64,000 nucleotides of DNA from Ypsolopha sequella. Taxonomy: Eukaryota > Arthropoda > Insecta > Lepidoptera > Ypsolophidae. Position numbers and translations under genes: made by a program. Location of the stretch: assembly GCA_934047225.1 (NCBI GenBank), contig OW204004.1, forward strand, positions 4,096,401-4,160,400, in the 5' to 3' direction. The notes under the pieces were generated by a model, which worked only from the letters and a program-made list of their open reading frames with translations, did no database searches and was not told the DNA's origin. Numbering within the stretch: the first letter of the stretch is position 1; each line of letters begins with the position of its first letter. Shown here in pieces: positions 1-10,679 of this stretch.

Positions 1-1165
1 AATCTGATATGCTAGGCAAAGCTTTTGGGTTCCGCAGTGATCTGACGTAGTCATCGTTGGTGACTGAATCCAGTTTTTGTTGTAAAATATAAACTATCAA
101 CGGATCCCAGGTGGAGATGTTTGCACCCAGGTTTTTTATCGCAAAAAGACATTCATTAGTGGTGTCGTGAAGTCTCTTTATTTGCTCAGCTGATTGTTGC
201 TTCATGATGGGTAAATTAAAAAGAAGGTCTAGATGCGAATTTACTATAAGCTTCTTGTTGTCAAATCTATCATTTAATATTTTCCAACAAGCTTCATAAT
301 TGTCAGAGCTTATTTTCAAGTGCTGTATGATAGCCTCCGCTTCTCCTCTCAATTTTGATTTAAGGAACTGCATTTTCTGAGCGTTGGACATTGATGCATT
401 GTTGTGGATTGCTTCCACGAATAGGTCCTTAAAGGAAACCCACTTATGATAATTCCCATGGAAATCCGGGATGGTCATTCTCGGCGTCGCCTTTTCCATG
501 TTAGCGACGGCCCATAACTTTTGATTAATTGCTTTTTTGATATTTTGGTATTTTTGTTCATTTTGGGAGAATGTTTCTTCATATTCTTGATTATGATCGT
601 CCAAAATGCTGTCAATCTCCCAATGGAGTGAATCTACTGCTCCCCAACGCATTTCCAGAGATTTCAATGCGTCCTCGAACTCCCACTTTTCCTTGATTGA
701 GGACACCTCGATGTTTGAAATAGTCCTAATAAAAGCTTTAAAATTGCTGGATTGCTTGCGCAGCAACTCTTCGGTCTTGCTATCTTGTCCTCGATTTACC
801 AGCAGCGGACGTGGAGTCTGCTTCTGCTCCTTAGCTCCTTCGGAGGTATCGCCACGGAACCTATCTTGATTTTGCATATACTCTTCATATTCACAATTGA
901 TGATATTCTTTGTGGCCTGATAAGTTTGTTGAACCTTGCTGTACTCCTTATTCGTGAAGTAAGGTTCATCTCGCACTTCAAACTGATATAACTTACTGTG
1001 ATTGGCTTGAAAGTCGTCCCAGTATCTTTCGAGGGTACTGAGCTTCCTTTTAAAGTAGTCTTCAGAAGATTTCCGCTCCTTCGGATTCTTCTTAAAGTTT
1101 GATAGGAGTTTTTCCAACTCTTGCTTGATAAGTTTTTGATTATCTAAAAGATCTTGTCCCTCCAT
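1..1165 (-). CDS. gag: BEL/Pao gag polyprotein (partial, N-terminal 388 codons)
   Basis: An ATG at 1165-1163 on the minus strand opens a frame with no stop down to the window edge, so the product is incomplete at its C-terminus. The first ~230 residues are charged and probably helical. From about residue 235 comes a DUF1759-type segment: a PDFHGNYHKWVSFKDLF motif, then KMQFLKSKLRGEAEAII, a YEACWKILNDRF motif and an HLDLLFNLP motif. This arrangement is characteristic of Pao/BEL gag proteins, which assemble the cytoplasmic particle in which the RNA is reverse transcribed. The leader and LTR lie directly upstream, which fits gag being the first frame. No frameshift or stop was seen in what is visible. 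Confidence 0.85.
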   Translation of the reverse strand, partial: MEGQDLLDNQKLIKQELEKLLSNFKKNPKERKSSEDYFKRKLSTLERYWDDFQANHSKLYQFEVRDEPYFTNKEYSKVQQTYQATKNIINCEYEEYMQNQDRFRGDTSEGAKEQKQTPRPLLVNRGQDSKTEELLRKQSSNFKAFIRTISNIEVSSIKEKWEFEDALKSLEMRWGAVDSLHWEIDSILDDHNQEYEETFSQNEQKYQNIKKAINQKLWAVANMEKATPRMTIPDFHGNYHKWVSFKDLFVEAIHNNASMSNAQKMQFLKSKLRGEAEAIIQHLKISSDNYEACWKILNDRFDNKKLIVNSHLDLLFNLPIMKQQSAEQIKRLHDTTNECLFAIKNLGANISTWDPLIVYILQQKLDSVTNDDYVRSLRNPKALPSISD

Positions 1166-1380
1166 GTTGATAATTATAAGTTAGTCAATGAATAAATGGA
1201 AAGATCTTACTTGATTTGTTGTTTTGAGCTTTTTACTGCACTCGGTGCTGCTCTGCTGACGCTGATATTGATTGATGCGGATTCTGAGTGATCCTGATGC
1301 TGATAGTCTTGATGCTGATGCGCTGATTGATTGAGGTCATTCAATCCCTCGACGGATGATTTGATACGCTCGATATGCTG

Positions 1381-1640
1381 CTAGTTGATAGTATGATCCA
1401 CTTGATTGATAATTACTTGATATAATGATAGTTAACTTGATAATATTTGATTGATAATTCACTTGATATAATAATAGTTCACTGATATAATAATAGTTCA
1501 CTGGATAGTATGATAGTTCACTTGATATGATAAGAGTTCACTTGATAGTATGATAGTTCACTTGATATGATAAGAGTTCACTTGATAGTATGATAATTCA
1601 CTTGATATGATAAGAGTTCACTTGATAGTATGATATAGAT
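1381..1640. repeat. GATA-rich tandem repeat in the BEL leader
   Basis: From 1501 to 1640 the sequence is seven 20-bp units alternating between CTTGATAGTATGATAGTTCA and CTTGATATGATAAGAGTTCA, giving a 40-bp higher-order period. Looser copies extend left to about 1381. The array sits between the gag start and the primer-binding site, so it would be part of the untranslated leader of the transcript. Confidence 0.85.
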
Positions 1641-1710
1641 ACTTGACAAGTATTTTGATTTTTGACAGGACTGATTTTTAAATTCGCGACGCGAGGTCCT
1701 GATTCAAAAT

Positions 1711-1725
1711 CGGTTCGAAGGACCA
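1711..1725 (-). promoter_or_regulatory. Candidate tRNA primer-binding site
   Basis: On the minus strand the bases just inside the LTR read TGGTCCTTCGAACCG. This begins with TGG, the complement of a tRNA CCA end, and then holds a TTCGAA core resembling the T-arm. It abuts the LTR terminus at 1726, where a retroelement primer-binding site is expected. The cognate tRNA was not identified. Confidence 0.6.
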
Positions 1726-2280
1726 TGTACGATCACCGATCGCGGGGTTGATAAATGATAAGTTTTGATAGTTTTATGAATTTATTGGACAAACACACGT
1801 AAGTATAATTGATATTGATGAGTGATTGATGAGTACACGCGGTATGGACGGTGACCGATTGTGAACTGATGAAATTAGGGCGATGATCGACGACGGCTAA
1901 GTAAACAGCCAACGCAGCAGAATGTGCGGCTTGCCCGTACAGTCTCCATCACACCCCTTACAACCATCCGGTGCCTCCTGAATCTTTTCTCATCGTGTGT
2001 CCTGCCACCGGGTTATAGAACACAATTAAGGTTCTTAAACCCGGCTGGTCACGACCACCACCAATCTTACTGAAATCTTACATCTTAAATCAATATTCCT
2101 CAGAACTCTCAACTCTTACTCCGGCCTTCCCGCCATCTTGTTATCCTCTCTCTCCCTCATCTTTTTTCTCTCTCCCTCATTTTACAGTCGTGTTCCGTTT
2201 TATACACCAACCTATCAATCTCATACGAGCTTGTTCAGATAAATACTTTTCAAATCATTCACATTTAGCTATTCGCGACA
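1726..2280 (-). mobile_element. 5' LTR of the BEL/Pao element (555 bp)
   Basis: On the minus strand the segment begins TGTCGCGAATAGC at 2280 and ends GATCGTACA at 1726, so it has TG...CA termini and abuts the primer-binding site. It holds a TATAAAA box near 2200 and an AATAAA polyadenylation signal near 1780, both in the element's orientation. The partner LTR is outside the window, so the outer boundary rests only on the TG start and the LTR layout. Confidence 0.7.
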
Positions 2281-2460
2281 TAGGTCGGCTATTGGAAAAC
2301 GGTTCCAAACAAATCAAACAATAACAGTTTTCTTCGTCATCGCTTTCGTTTCTTTCTGTTGTAGGTCTCAATTGAATTTAATAAGGTTAAGTAAAAACAT
2401 TAAAAGTTATAAGTTTTTAAAAAATGTGCCACGGTATCAAATATGTAATTTTCACACATT

Positions 2461-3305
2461 TTAGTATTTCGTATTGCCAACACGAGCTGTTAATACAGCT
2501 GGTATACGGTTTGGCATGCTTTCCACTAGATTTCTTAGCCGATGCTGAGGAATATTCTCCCATTCCTCTTTTAGTGCTTCTTTTAGTTCACAAAGTGTGA
2601 TTGGAGGAAAATTTCGGTGGCGTACACGTCGTCCCACGTATGTTCGATGGGGTTCAAGTCTGGGCTGCGTGCTGGCCACTCCATGCGTGTAATAGTGACA
2701 TCTTCAAGATAGTCGAACACTATACGAGCTGTATGAGTCATCCAGAGTCCAATTCATGTTTTCTCTTGCGTAACTCAGCTTTGAATGTCGATGCTGCCTT
2801 TCGAGTTTTGGACCATTTGCGGGTCTAAAAGGCTTCAAATTTGCTCGTGCTAGGAATGCTTCCTCCAGCACGTAGAAGGTGATTTTTGACTTCAGCAGCC
2901 GTTTGAAATCGATTTGTCACTATTGTTGACACCAACTGCTCCCTGCTCCCTAAAGCACCAGAGTGTGTGGAAGAGAATGCTAGAAGAAAGTATGTTAGTT
3001 AGTGCTTAAAATAAAATTATATACATATATAATATTGTAACGATTTGGTCTCTTACTGTAATGTTATAATGTTTCGGATAATAAATAAATGTCTAAATGT
3101 CCATATAGTGATCCTCCAGCGCTGTATGTGCACCTTGTTTGGCCTGTTCCTGGTCTATGAATATGGGATCCAGTCTCTTTAAATCGCTGGAGCGTCTTTG
3201 AACGGTTGATAGTGACACACCTACAGTTCTCGCTGTATAACGCTGACTGCGCTCGACTTCAAGCATTGCCAGAATTCTGGTACACTCTTCAGGGGTTAGT
3301 GGCAT
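2461..3305 (-). pseudogene. Tc1-like transposase, internally deleted and frameshifted
   Basis: The N-terminal part (3305 down to about 3120) encodes a paired-type helix-turn-helix with MPLTPEECTRILAMLEVE and TARTVGVSLSTVQRR. The C-terminal part (2690 to 2461) has the Tc1 signature EWPARSPDLNPIEHTWD, spread over two frames, followed by the RNLVESMPNRI tail. Between them a piece corresponding to the second DNA-binding region is present with a stop. The catalytic core that should lie between WTLDD and the SPDLNPIEH motif is missing. This is a dead Tc1/mariner copy. An in-frame extension upstream of 3305, rich in Gln and Phe-Lys-Leu-Gly-Ile repeats, looks accidental. Confidence 0.8.
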
Positions 3306-5034
3306 GTTTTTAACTTTAAATTGGTTTTGTTGTTGAATTCCTAATTTAAATTGACCTTGAGGTCTAAAGCCTTGGGGTTCTTGGGGAATGCCAAGCTTAA
3401 ATTGGTTAGAAATGTTACCTGGCATTTTGATCATAGGATTCCGATTTTAGAAGGGTGGTTTATATCCAAAGTTTTGATTTTGGAATGTTTGTTTATTACC
3501 AAAATTATGATTTGGCATTGATTTCGGGGAATGCCGAATTTAAAAGCTTGTTCCTTTGATTTAAAATTTTTCTTTATTTATAATTACTTAAAAACTAAGT
3601 TAGGGGACTATTTTGAGGTCGACTAACGGGGGATGAGATATGGACCATGGGGTTGTAAAAGGTGAAAAGGTTTGACTCACAAGTCTACCGCTAATCCCAT
3701 ACTCGGCACTTTCTCCTCCACTGCACTTTATTTAGTTTCGAAGTCCAAGCTTATCGCTCCACTCGCGGATTTCAAACAACACAATCGCGCCTGGGAGAAC
3801 TACGAAAATGGGCAGCCTTAGAGGACAATCCTGTCCGCAGTGCCAGTAAAGTTTCGCTAAGGCGGAGAAAACTTTTTAAAAACTAAAATAAAGCTAATGA
3901 AACGTGTGGTGCGTTTGAAAATCACCTTTTATTCTGTCTTACAAAAATGAATCTTAAAACTACTGAGGGCCTCTATCTAAAAATAATGACATCAGCGTTG
4001 CAAGTAGTCGGAACAAATGCTTACTTAGTTGCCTCTTCACAAAGTAGGACTTATACTGTTCAGACTTCCGTGCGCAATATCAACATCCTATTTCATCATC
4101 CAAGCAGCTAAGCTACAATGTGCAATGTCTACAGCGATGATGCAATGTTTACAGAAGTTGAGGGCTGAGGGTACATAACTACCTTTTGAACTCTTAATAT
4201 TTTGGAGCAAAAAATCAACATCCTCATCGGTCACAATAGCGTCACTTGCAGAATTTCGCGCGGGTTTAGTTTGTGGCCGCAAAGAATCTAGAGGTAATTA
4301 AGTACAAAAGAAAAGATTAATTACTCATAAATAGCAAAATTGTGCGTTCATTATTATCATGAATGTTTATTCTCAAACACCTCAGCCTCAAACATTTATA
4401 CCTTTCGAACAAATGAAATTTTGAGATTATAGAACGAACAATAAATATATTGAAGAAAACTTTCATAATATTTTGGTGGTTTTGCGACTTCCCGTAATTC
4501 GACTTTTTTTTTTGAATATTGGTTTTTTTCTAGAGTTCTTGTGTCTTTTCATTGTGTAATTTTAAACTTCTAAACACTTCCAATTCCGTTCGCAACTTCA
4601 GTTCAAAACAAACTGTCATGGACAAAAAAAACATCGCAAAGAAAATATATTCATCTCACTCTATAGGAGTCAAAAATGTGTTAGTTGTCTCTTTCTAATG
4701 AGCTCTGTCTCCGCCTTACAAATTATATTATCTTCGATCAACTTTAAACAAGTTGCGGAGCATAAAAAGCTATGTGTTAATAGTACTCCTTTTTTAAACT
4801 TGGATCAATCAGAAAGATTGGTGCATTAAGGTATAAAAGAAAAAGAAATAAATGCTTCTGAACATGGTTGACACTTGGGGCCTTATGCAGTTGTTTATTC
4901 AGAAAAAAAAATTTTTAGTTTGATTTTTTTAGCAGGAAATGAATAAATAAAATAAATTTTACATTAGAGTGTGAAGGCTTTAAACATACCTGTTCTTTTT
5001 TAAACTTCTTTTTTTAACTTTAAATTAACGTATA
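3306..5034. other. Unassigned intergenic DNA
   Basis: No convincing coding region was found. The stretch is AT-rich with scattered short open frames. Around 3600-3860 it is somewhat GC-richer and could be an LTR or MITE remnant, but no paired termini were found. Confidence 0.4.
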
Positions 5035-5450
5035 ATGTATTATATTTATTGCTTTCCTAGTCCACACATCCATCAACCTGTGTACGTCCACTGCTGGACA
5101 AAGGCCTCTCCAATATTTCGCCACTTTTGGCGGTTCTGCGCCATCCTCATCCAGGCAGGTCATCCAGTGGGCACGAGGTTGGCCTACGCTACGCTTTGCA
5201 GTACATGGTCTCCATTCCAGCGCTTTTCGGCCCCAACGGTCATCGTGTCGGTGAAAATATGGCCAGCCCACTGCCACTTCAACTTACTAATTCGACAGGC
5301 TACGAGTATGTCTGTAACTTTCGATCTTGATAGTTATTTTCATTTCGGATGTTATCCATAAGATATATCCCTAGCATGACCGGCTCCATAGCTCGTTGAG
5401 CGACTTTAAATCGGCGGATCAAGCCCTTGGTAACAGACCAAGTCTGGTTA
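5035..5450 (-). pseudogene. 3' end of an RTE-type LINE reverse transcriptase
   Basis: Read on the minus strand in several frames, the segment matches the common C-terminal end of endonuclease-reverse transcriptase LINE proteins: KVAQRAMEPVMLGI, then a WQWAGHI-like stretch, DDRWGRKALEWRPCTAKRSV, and a conserved end whose WT region is read out of frame. At least two frameshifts and a stop interrupt it. It has no 5' part, as expected for a 5'-truncated LINE insertion. Confidence 0.75.
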
Positions 5451-6859
5451 AATACTTAAGCCTTTAAGCACTGCGGTATTGGCGACGTAAATATGTGACG
5501 TAACTTCTCCAATGCTTTTCTAGTAAGTAAAATAAAATATTTCTTTTCTGATAATTTGACATTTTTAGGGAACCGTGGCCTTAAGGAAATAGCTTTGTAC
5601 TTAGTTTGCAACCTTGACTTCAATAAAGAAACTTATCAATTTGACATCTTATTATGCTAAATAATATATATTTTTAAAACATCGAAGTTGCGGCACACTA
5701 TTTAAATACTCAGGGCGCAAAAGAAAATAAAGAGATCATGAAATGAACGCCAATATTATGTACGATCTGTACGCAAGCGCCGCCAAAATTATATAAGATA
5801 TCGTGCCGAATGAGATTTTCGGTACCAAACGTGGTGTCTGAATAAGAGAATATACAACGTATTTGGTAGAAGGCACAAAGTGAACACTTTGACGCAGCTT
5901 GTGGATCTCTTAAAAACCGTCCCGGAGCTTGATTTTAAGGCAAAAGCCCCGACGACCACGGCATCGGCACCGTTTCGTCATGCTCAGTGGGTAAAGACCT
6001 GTAGTGAACTTTCTCATTAGGTTACATAACAAAAATTCGTAGGGTACACTTACTTAACTACTTGGTTATAATCACTTTTCATTTTTTTCAATATTTTATC
6101 CCGTATCTGACATTGACAAGGGTCCGTTCCATTTTGGTTAACTGGTTGATATGTGTATATGTGTTTCTGAGTTCCGAGTCACGACATAATCGATTATATC
6201 GCGTCTATCGTCATTCTGAATCACAATTTCCCATGGACGGCGTGAGTAGTTTAATGACAGTTTTATCACTATTTGGAAAGCGCAAATACATACTGCATGC
6301 ATTTTTGCGTTTTGACATTTGAAGTGCATAATCAAAAATTTTGTTTGTTGTCTGGGTGTGTTGCGAATCTATCGCCATCTTTAAATTCTATCTGGCACAT
6401 GTATAGACTTTGGATTACGACAGTATACCAAGTTTTTTAGCTTGCACTTATCTTGCATGACCAAATTGTCATTTTCTGTGTCAATCAAGTCCGTGTATTG
6501 CTGTTTCATTGTAAATTTGTAACTTTATTAATTTATCTTGCAGAAAGGTTTATCATGTAACTTACGAGTGTGTACGTGTTTGCTGATTCTCTATAAACTC
6601 ATGTTTACTTTGGTAACTTTTTTGTTAAGCTGTCGTTACATATTGTCATTGTTTAAAAATATGCTTTACGATGTGTAAGAAAGTTTTTTTTGATATCTAC
6701 CGTTTTTGGTTAATTGTACAACTGGCTGGTGAAATTTTAAACAAGAAACCGGTTCTAATGTATTGGTTTTTTTTCGACAAGTTTTATTCATATCGTTTAT
6801 TTTATTATTATTGTATTATACATATATTATTATTGATGGATATTGATATCGAATATGAG
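5451..6859. other. Unassigned DNA with one weak coding-like stretch
   Basis: Around 5840-6000 a plus-strand frame reads plausibly as protein (YNVFGRRHKVNTLTQLVDLL and onward) but matches no family recognised here. The rest is AT-rich with no paired repeats or long frames. Confidence 0.3.
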
Positions 6860-6990
6860 TTCTTTTCATGCTCTCTTAAACCCACTCTCCCCTCTACTCT
6901 CGTTTCGATTCCTGGTTTTCAGTTAATCCGTAATGATCGTACCGATAAAGGTGATGGCGGGGTTGCTGTTTACCTGCGTGGTCATATCTA
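6860..6990 (+). pseudogene. LINE endonuclease-domain fragment
   Basis: A short frame contains VSIPGFQLIRNDRTDKGDGG followed by VAVYLRGHI. This is the segment between the second and third catalytic motifs of the apurinic-like endonuclease of CR1/Jockey-type LINEs. It ends where the next repeat begins at about 6993, so it is a relic truncated at both ends. Confidence 0.7.
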
Positions 6991-6992
6991 TC

Positions 6993-7340
6993 TATCTATA
7001 TAAATAAAAATGAATTGCTGTTCGTTAGTCTCGCTAAAACTCGAGAATGGCTGAACCGATTTCGCTAATTTTAGTCTTGAAATATTTGTGGAAGTCCAGG
7101 GAAGGTTTAAACGATGAGAAAATTTGGAAAAATTGTGAGGAAAATACTAAAAACGGCAATTTTATTTTCCCATACAAACTGTTCTTACCTGTCAAACATT
7201 TGATGTTCGCCCCGTCGCGTCGGTTCGGTATTTTAGGAATAATTACATGTAGATCTAGATTAAATAAGGGTTTAGAATCGACAACATATATCCATAATAG
7301 TCGGATTATCACGTATTTAGATTTAAAACATGTAAAATAA
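6993..7340 (+). repeat. Helitron-like 5' terminal repeat (truncated)
   Basis: The segment begins TCTATATAAATAAAAATGAA, resembling the TC 5' terminus of the Helitron at 30201, and continues with a phrase (GAATGGCTGAACCGATTTCG) recalled as a very common insect interspersed repeat. No CTAG 3' end or hairpin follows, so it is at most a 5' fragment. The short frames on both strands here are not thought to be genes. Confidence 0.45.
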
Positions 7341-7742
7341 TGACACTATAATGACACTTGGTTGTTGTGTTGGGTGCGTTCAGAAATATACTTTGAAACA
7401 GTAAAGTTCGCTTTATACGATCTGAATTGGGTACTTCACTAAAAATCAAATCAGCAACTCTTTATCAAATGTCAAAACGCCCCGGTACTATGAAATTTGT
7501 ATGAGGTTTTACATTATGACGCCACAGTTTTCTGTGATCAAACTGCTTCCTTTTTTTTTAGTTTTTAGCAATTATAAAATTGTCAAACCCTCAAAAAAAT
7601 CCGTAAAAATGTTAAAGATTATTTTAAAAAATCACATTGGATTTTGTCAGTTATTTTACTTTAACAGCAGTGAAGTTTCAGAATGCACGGAAGTGCATAC
7701 AATATATCAAAAACATACCAGATATAAAGATCTGAAACAAAA

Positions 7743-8625
7743 TTACATTTTTATTGCCGCCGCATTTGAAACGACCGGCGTATGCTCTGAGTTCCTTTTT
7801 AGTCCAATTGGAATCAATTTTGCCTCTAAAGGTGGAGTGGTTAGTTTCAGCCGTATGGCAAGACCCAATATATGTTTACATGTGTATATTTTAAAGAATT
7901 GAGGACAATTGCAAGTGCCTTCCTTGCTTCCATTCTGCCCTAGGTAGTTCAGTTTTCCAAAATGCAAAGTTTTTTTCTTTGAACTCATCAAATGTATGCC
8001 ATGATTCATCATACGAGTATGTCATGTCCGTAGCCTTAGCTTTTTCATTAGGTACTAAATACACATTTTTAATGCAATCAGATGCTATAATCTTTACTTT
8101 AATGTTCTGTTTTGCCCAACAATATCCTTCTGTCCATTCTTTAAGCTCAATCTTGTGTGTTTCTGGGAATGAGTTTTCAGTTATATCGTTTGACCACTGC
8201 GTTACCATCTCGCTTGCTACAGTAAGGAATCGTGACAGGGGAAAGCGTTCCCGCATCGTATTATGATCTTTAATAGACTTGTTAAATGCTTCCAAAGCGT
8301 TGTTAGTAGTCGGTGAAAGAGTTGCTGCTGCTCCTAAGAACCAGTTAGGGTTTTTGGTAAGCCATTCGTGCTTAAAATATTTTATAAATGTAGTCTTAGA
8401 AGCATGTTTGACAATAAAAGCTTGGGAAGCAGCATTGAAAATATCCGGTGATGATGCGTTATGTAAAGCATCCACATCTTGCAAAATGTCTTTTCTGAAT
8501 TTTTTTTCTACAGATTGCTCAACTTTTTTTTGAATATTTTTTTTGGCGTGCGCCCAACACATACGTACTATGGTATCCAAACCAAAAACATCCAAAAACG
8601 CATTTTTTATTGCTTGAGCTGCATC
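7743..8625 (-). pseudogene. MULE transposase, C-terminal part
   Basis: The minus strand from 8625 encodes AAQAIKNAF then TIVRMCWAHAKKNIQKK, the region around the second catalytic Asp of Mutator-like transposases, followed by a helical domain. After a frameshift near 7925 comes a SWIM-type zinc finger, CNCPQFFKIYTCKHILGLAI, and a basic tail ending at 7743. The N-terminal part lies at 13815-14754, on the far side of an inserted LINE. Removing the LINE joins VLVCD to AAQAIKNAF in frame, so both parts are one gene. Besides the insertion there is one frameshift here and one stop in the other part. Confidence 0.85.
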
Positions 8626-8937
8626 AATGTGTTGCGCGCGGCATAACGACAACATCGAAAATTAGTTGCTCCGTCAATTTATTTTTTATTATGCGGTTAT
8701 AGTAGTTTTTAATACTCTTAACTTATATCATCATTTAGCTAAAGCTTTTACCTAAATGACAGTGCCATTACATAAGTGTTAACTATAACGTGCATCAAGT
8801 AAATTGGTAAAATATCTTAATCCAAGTCTCGCTAAACACATTGCGAGCGGAGCGGTGATTCATACCCATAGACCGGCTTGCTGCAAACCACTGATTCTCA
8901 ATCCATCGGGAGGCCCTTGAATATTACTGAATCAACA

Positions 8938-9984
8938 ATGGAGTGCGCTAAGTGCAAAAACGTTATAGCGGTTACTCAAAAGCGGCTAAAGTGCACTAAA
9001 TGCCAGAATAACTTCCATCTTGATTGCCTAAGAATAAATTCCGAGGAGGTTGTGCGTAACTCTTGGGTTTGTATGCAGTGTAAGCCTAAACCACCCAAGG
9101 CTAAAGCAGGATCTACAACTGCTGGTCAACTGAAGGACAACACAAACAACCTAACTCCTGAGCGTCTTACACCGTCTGTAACCGCAAACTCGACTGGAAC
9201 ATCCGAAAACGATGAAAGTTTGATTATCCTTCTAAGGCGCCTCTCAGATCAGGTTGGAAGCATAGAAAAAAGGATGGAATCATTCCAAAAGGTGCAAGAC
9301 GATCTTAAACAAGTAAAGGAGGATGTCAATAGTATCAAAGTGTCTTTGAGCGAAAGGATGGACGACTTGAGCACTAGGATTATAGCTATGGAGAATGAGG
9401 TCGAGTCTCTCGCCAAGTGTAAAGAGGATGTAGAATCTCTTAAAAAACTTGTATATGGCGTTATCGCGGAAACTGATAAAAATAATCAGTGGGCTAGACG
9501 CTCTAATATTGAGTTAATTGGAATACCAGAAAAGAGAGGTGAAAATTTAATGTTAATCGTCAAAAATCTAGCCCAAAAGTGCAACTTTAAACTGCAGCCA
9601 GACGTGGATATCGACTTTGTTACACGAGTAGCGGCCAGAGGAAATTTGGTGTCATCAGAAGACGAATCAAAAGCAAAGAGATCAAAACCCATCTTAATTA
9701 AAATGCAAGCCCGTTTCAGAAAAGATGACTTTTTGGTTGCTCTTAGAAAGTTGAAGAATTTAAAAGCTTCTGATATCGGCTTTACCGGAAACGAAAATAG
9801 AATATTTGCCAATGATCATCTAACTGCAAAAAACAAAACCCTTCTACGTCAAGCAAAGATCCTGGTCAAGGAAAAGAATTATGCTACGTGTTGGGTGAAA
9901 AACTGCACTATTATGGTCCGGCGTACCCTGGAGTCTTCGGTAATATATATTAATAATGAGGTCGATCTAAAAAAGATAAAATAG
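8938..9984 (+). CDS. ORF1: LINE ORF1 protein (PHD-type finger, coiled coil, RRM-like domain)
   Basis: The first ATG in the frame is at 8938 (348 residues); the frame is open further upstream only through a TTG. Residues 1-47 hold a cysteine/histidine finger of PHD type (ECAKCKN, KCTKCQNNFHLDCL, WVCMQCK). About residues 80-190 are a charged heptad-like coiled coil (SDQVGSIEKRMESF and on). Residues 195-345 resemble the L1 ORF1/baculovirus-FP fold, with RRSNIELIGIPEK, KTLLRQAKIL and NCTIMVRR. Proteins of this plan bind the LINE RNA and accompany it to the target. The frame is intact. Confidence 0.82.
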   Translation: MECAKCKNVIAVTQKRLKCTKCQNNFHLDCLRINSEEVVRNSWVCMQCKPKPPKAKAGSTTAGQLKDNTNNLTPERLTPSVTANSTGTSENDESLIILLRRLSDQVGSIEKRMESFQKVQDDLKQVKEDVNSIKVSLSERMDDLSTRIIAMENEVESLAKCKEDVESLKKLVYGVIAETDKNNQWARRSNIELIGIPEKRGENLMLIVKNLAQKCNFKLQPDVDIDFVTRVAARGNLVSSEDESKAKRSKPILIKMQARFRKDDFLVALRKLKNLKASDIGFTGNENRIFANDHLTAKNKTLLRQAKILVKEKNYATCWVKNCTIMVRRTLESSVIYINNEVDLKKIK

Positions 9985-10031
9985 TAGGTGATATCATATA
10001 TTGTGTCTTTTTAAAGGTTTTCCTTAGTCCT

Positions 10032-10679
10032 TTGTATTGTCTAAGAGTTTTTTGTATTTCATGTTTTTGTATATTTGAACCTCAGCAAGATATGCAATAT
10101 TGTTTGGAGATATCCATACTTAAAAGCTTGACTAATATTGAACACAAGAAACTGATGCGAAGTTTAAGAACCTCAGATGGCTCTAAGCCGATAACCGACC
10201 TTTTGAATCGCTTTGCGAATGTTCTTCGGATAGTAGAAGTTGTCGCGAGCGTCTTTTTGGCCTACCCTCTGTTTAATTATTCAATAACAATTAATCATTT
10301 CGTCTACAATTATGTTGCCTCTAATCTCAAACTTATGAAAATAGGCCTTTACATTCGTGTGTGTTTATTAGAGGATTATGTTAAATTTAATTATTTCAAT
10401 ACACTTTCGGTAAGTAGAAAATGTAATAGTTACGGCCATACTCGTATTAAAAATAATGGCTCATACAGACTGCATTCAACATGCGATTCAAAAAGTACCT
10501 TTGATATTAGGACTCTAAAGCTATCTTTCCATAATTTTAACAAATTAATATCTACAGCTAAATTCGTGTTGTTGAATCTGTTGATAGTGCGACATAAAGT
10601 GTTTTTAAAATCTTCTATGAGCATGATTTATAGGTTTTCTAGTTTTTTTTTTTGTCTGTTAAATGACTCTAAATCTTAG
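10032..10679 (+). other. Unexplained 216-codon open frame between ORF1 and ORF2
   Basis: The interval between the two LINE ORFs is open for 216 codons in one frame and overlaps the ORF2 start codon by 17 bases. The predicted product is rich in Leu, Ile, Phe and Cys and has no recognised domain. A run this long is unusual in DNA this rich in A and T, but the amino-acid mix looks more like a translated untranslated region than a folded protein. It may be chance, a conserved spacer or a third small protein. Confidence 0.3.

Larger units (their letters stand above)
1..2280 (-). mobile_element. BEL/Pao LTR retrotransposon, left-truncated by the window
   Basis: Read on the minus strand, the unit runs from an LTR (1726-2280) through a candidate primer-binding site (1711-1725), a repeat-rich leader and an open gag frame that leaves the window at base 1. 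The gag carries the DUF1759-like region typical of BEL/Pao elements. Only the 5' half is visible, so protease, reverse transcriptase and the second LTR are not seen and no target duplication can be tested. The uninterrupted gag suggests a fairly recent insertion (inference). Confidence 0.85.

Noticed and set aside
1381..1640. Regular repeats resembling a CRISPR array
   Set aside because: The units are contiguous 20-mers with no unique spacers, in a eukaryotic retrotransposon leader.
1711..1725. tRNA-like CGGTTCGAAGGACCA that could suggest a tRNA gene end
   Set aside because: No acceptor, D- or anticodon arm lies upstream. Its position beside an LTR explains it better as a primer-binding site.
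3093..3434. Fusion of a Gln/Phe-rich N-terminus to the Tc1 helix-turn-helix
   Set aside because: The ATG at 3305 fits the normal Tc1 start. The upstream extension is repetitive and probably open by chance.
5841..6000. Coding-like stretch YNVFGRRHKVNTLTQLVDLL
   Set aside because: It reads like protein but could not be assigned to any family, and stops surround it. Left as unassigned.
7047..7340. Overlapping ~95-codon open frames on both strands
   Set aside because: They lie in a non-coding repeat recalled as common in insects. Neither frame resembles a protein family.
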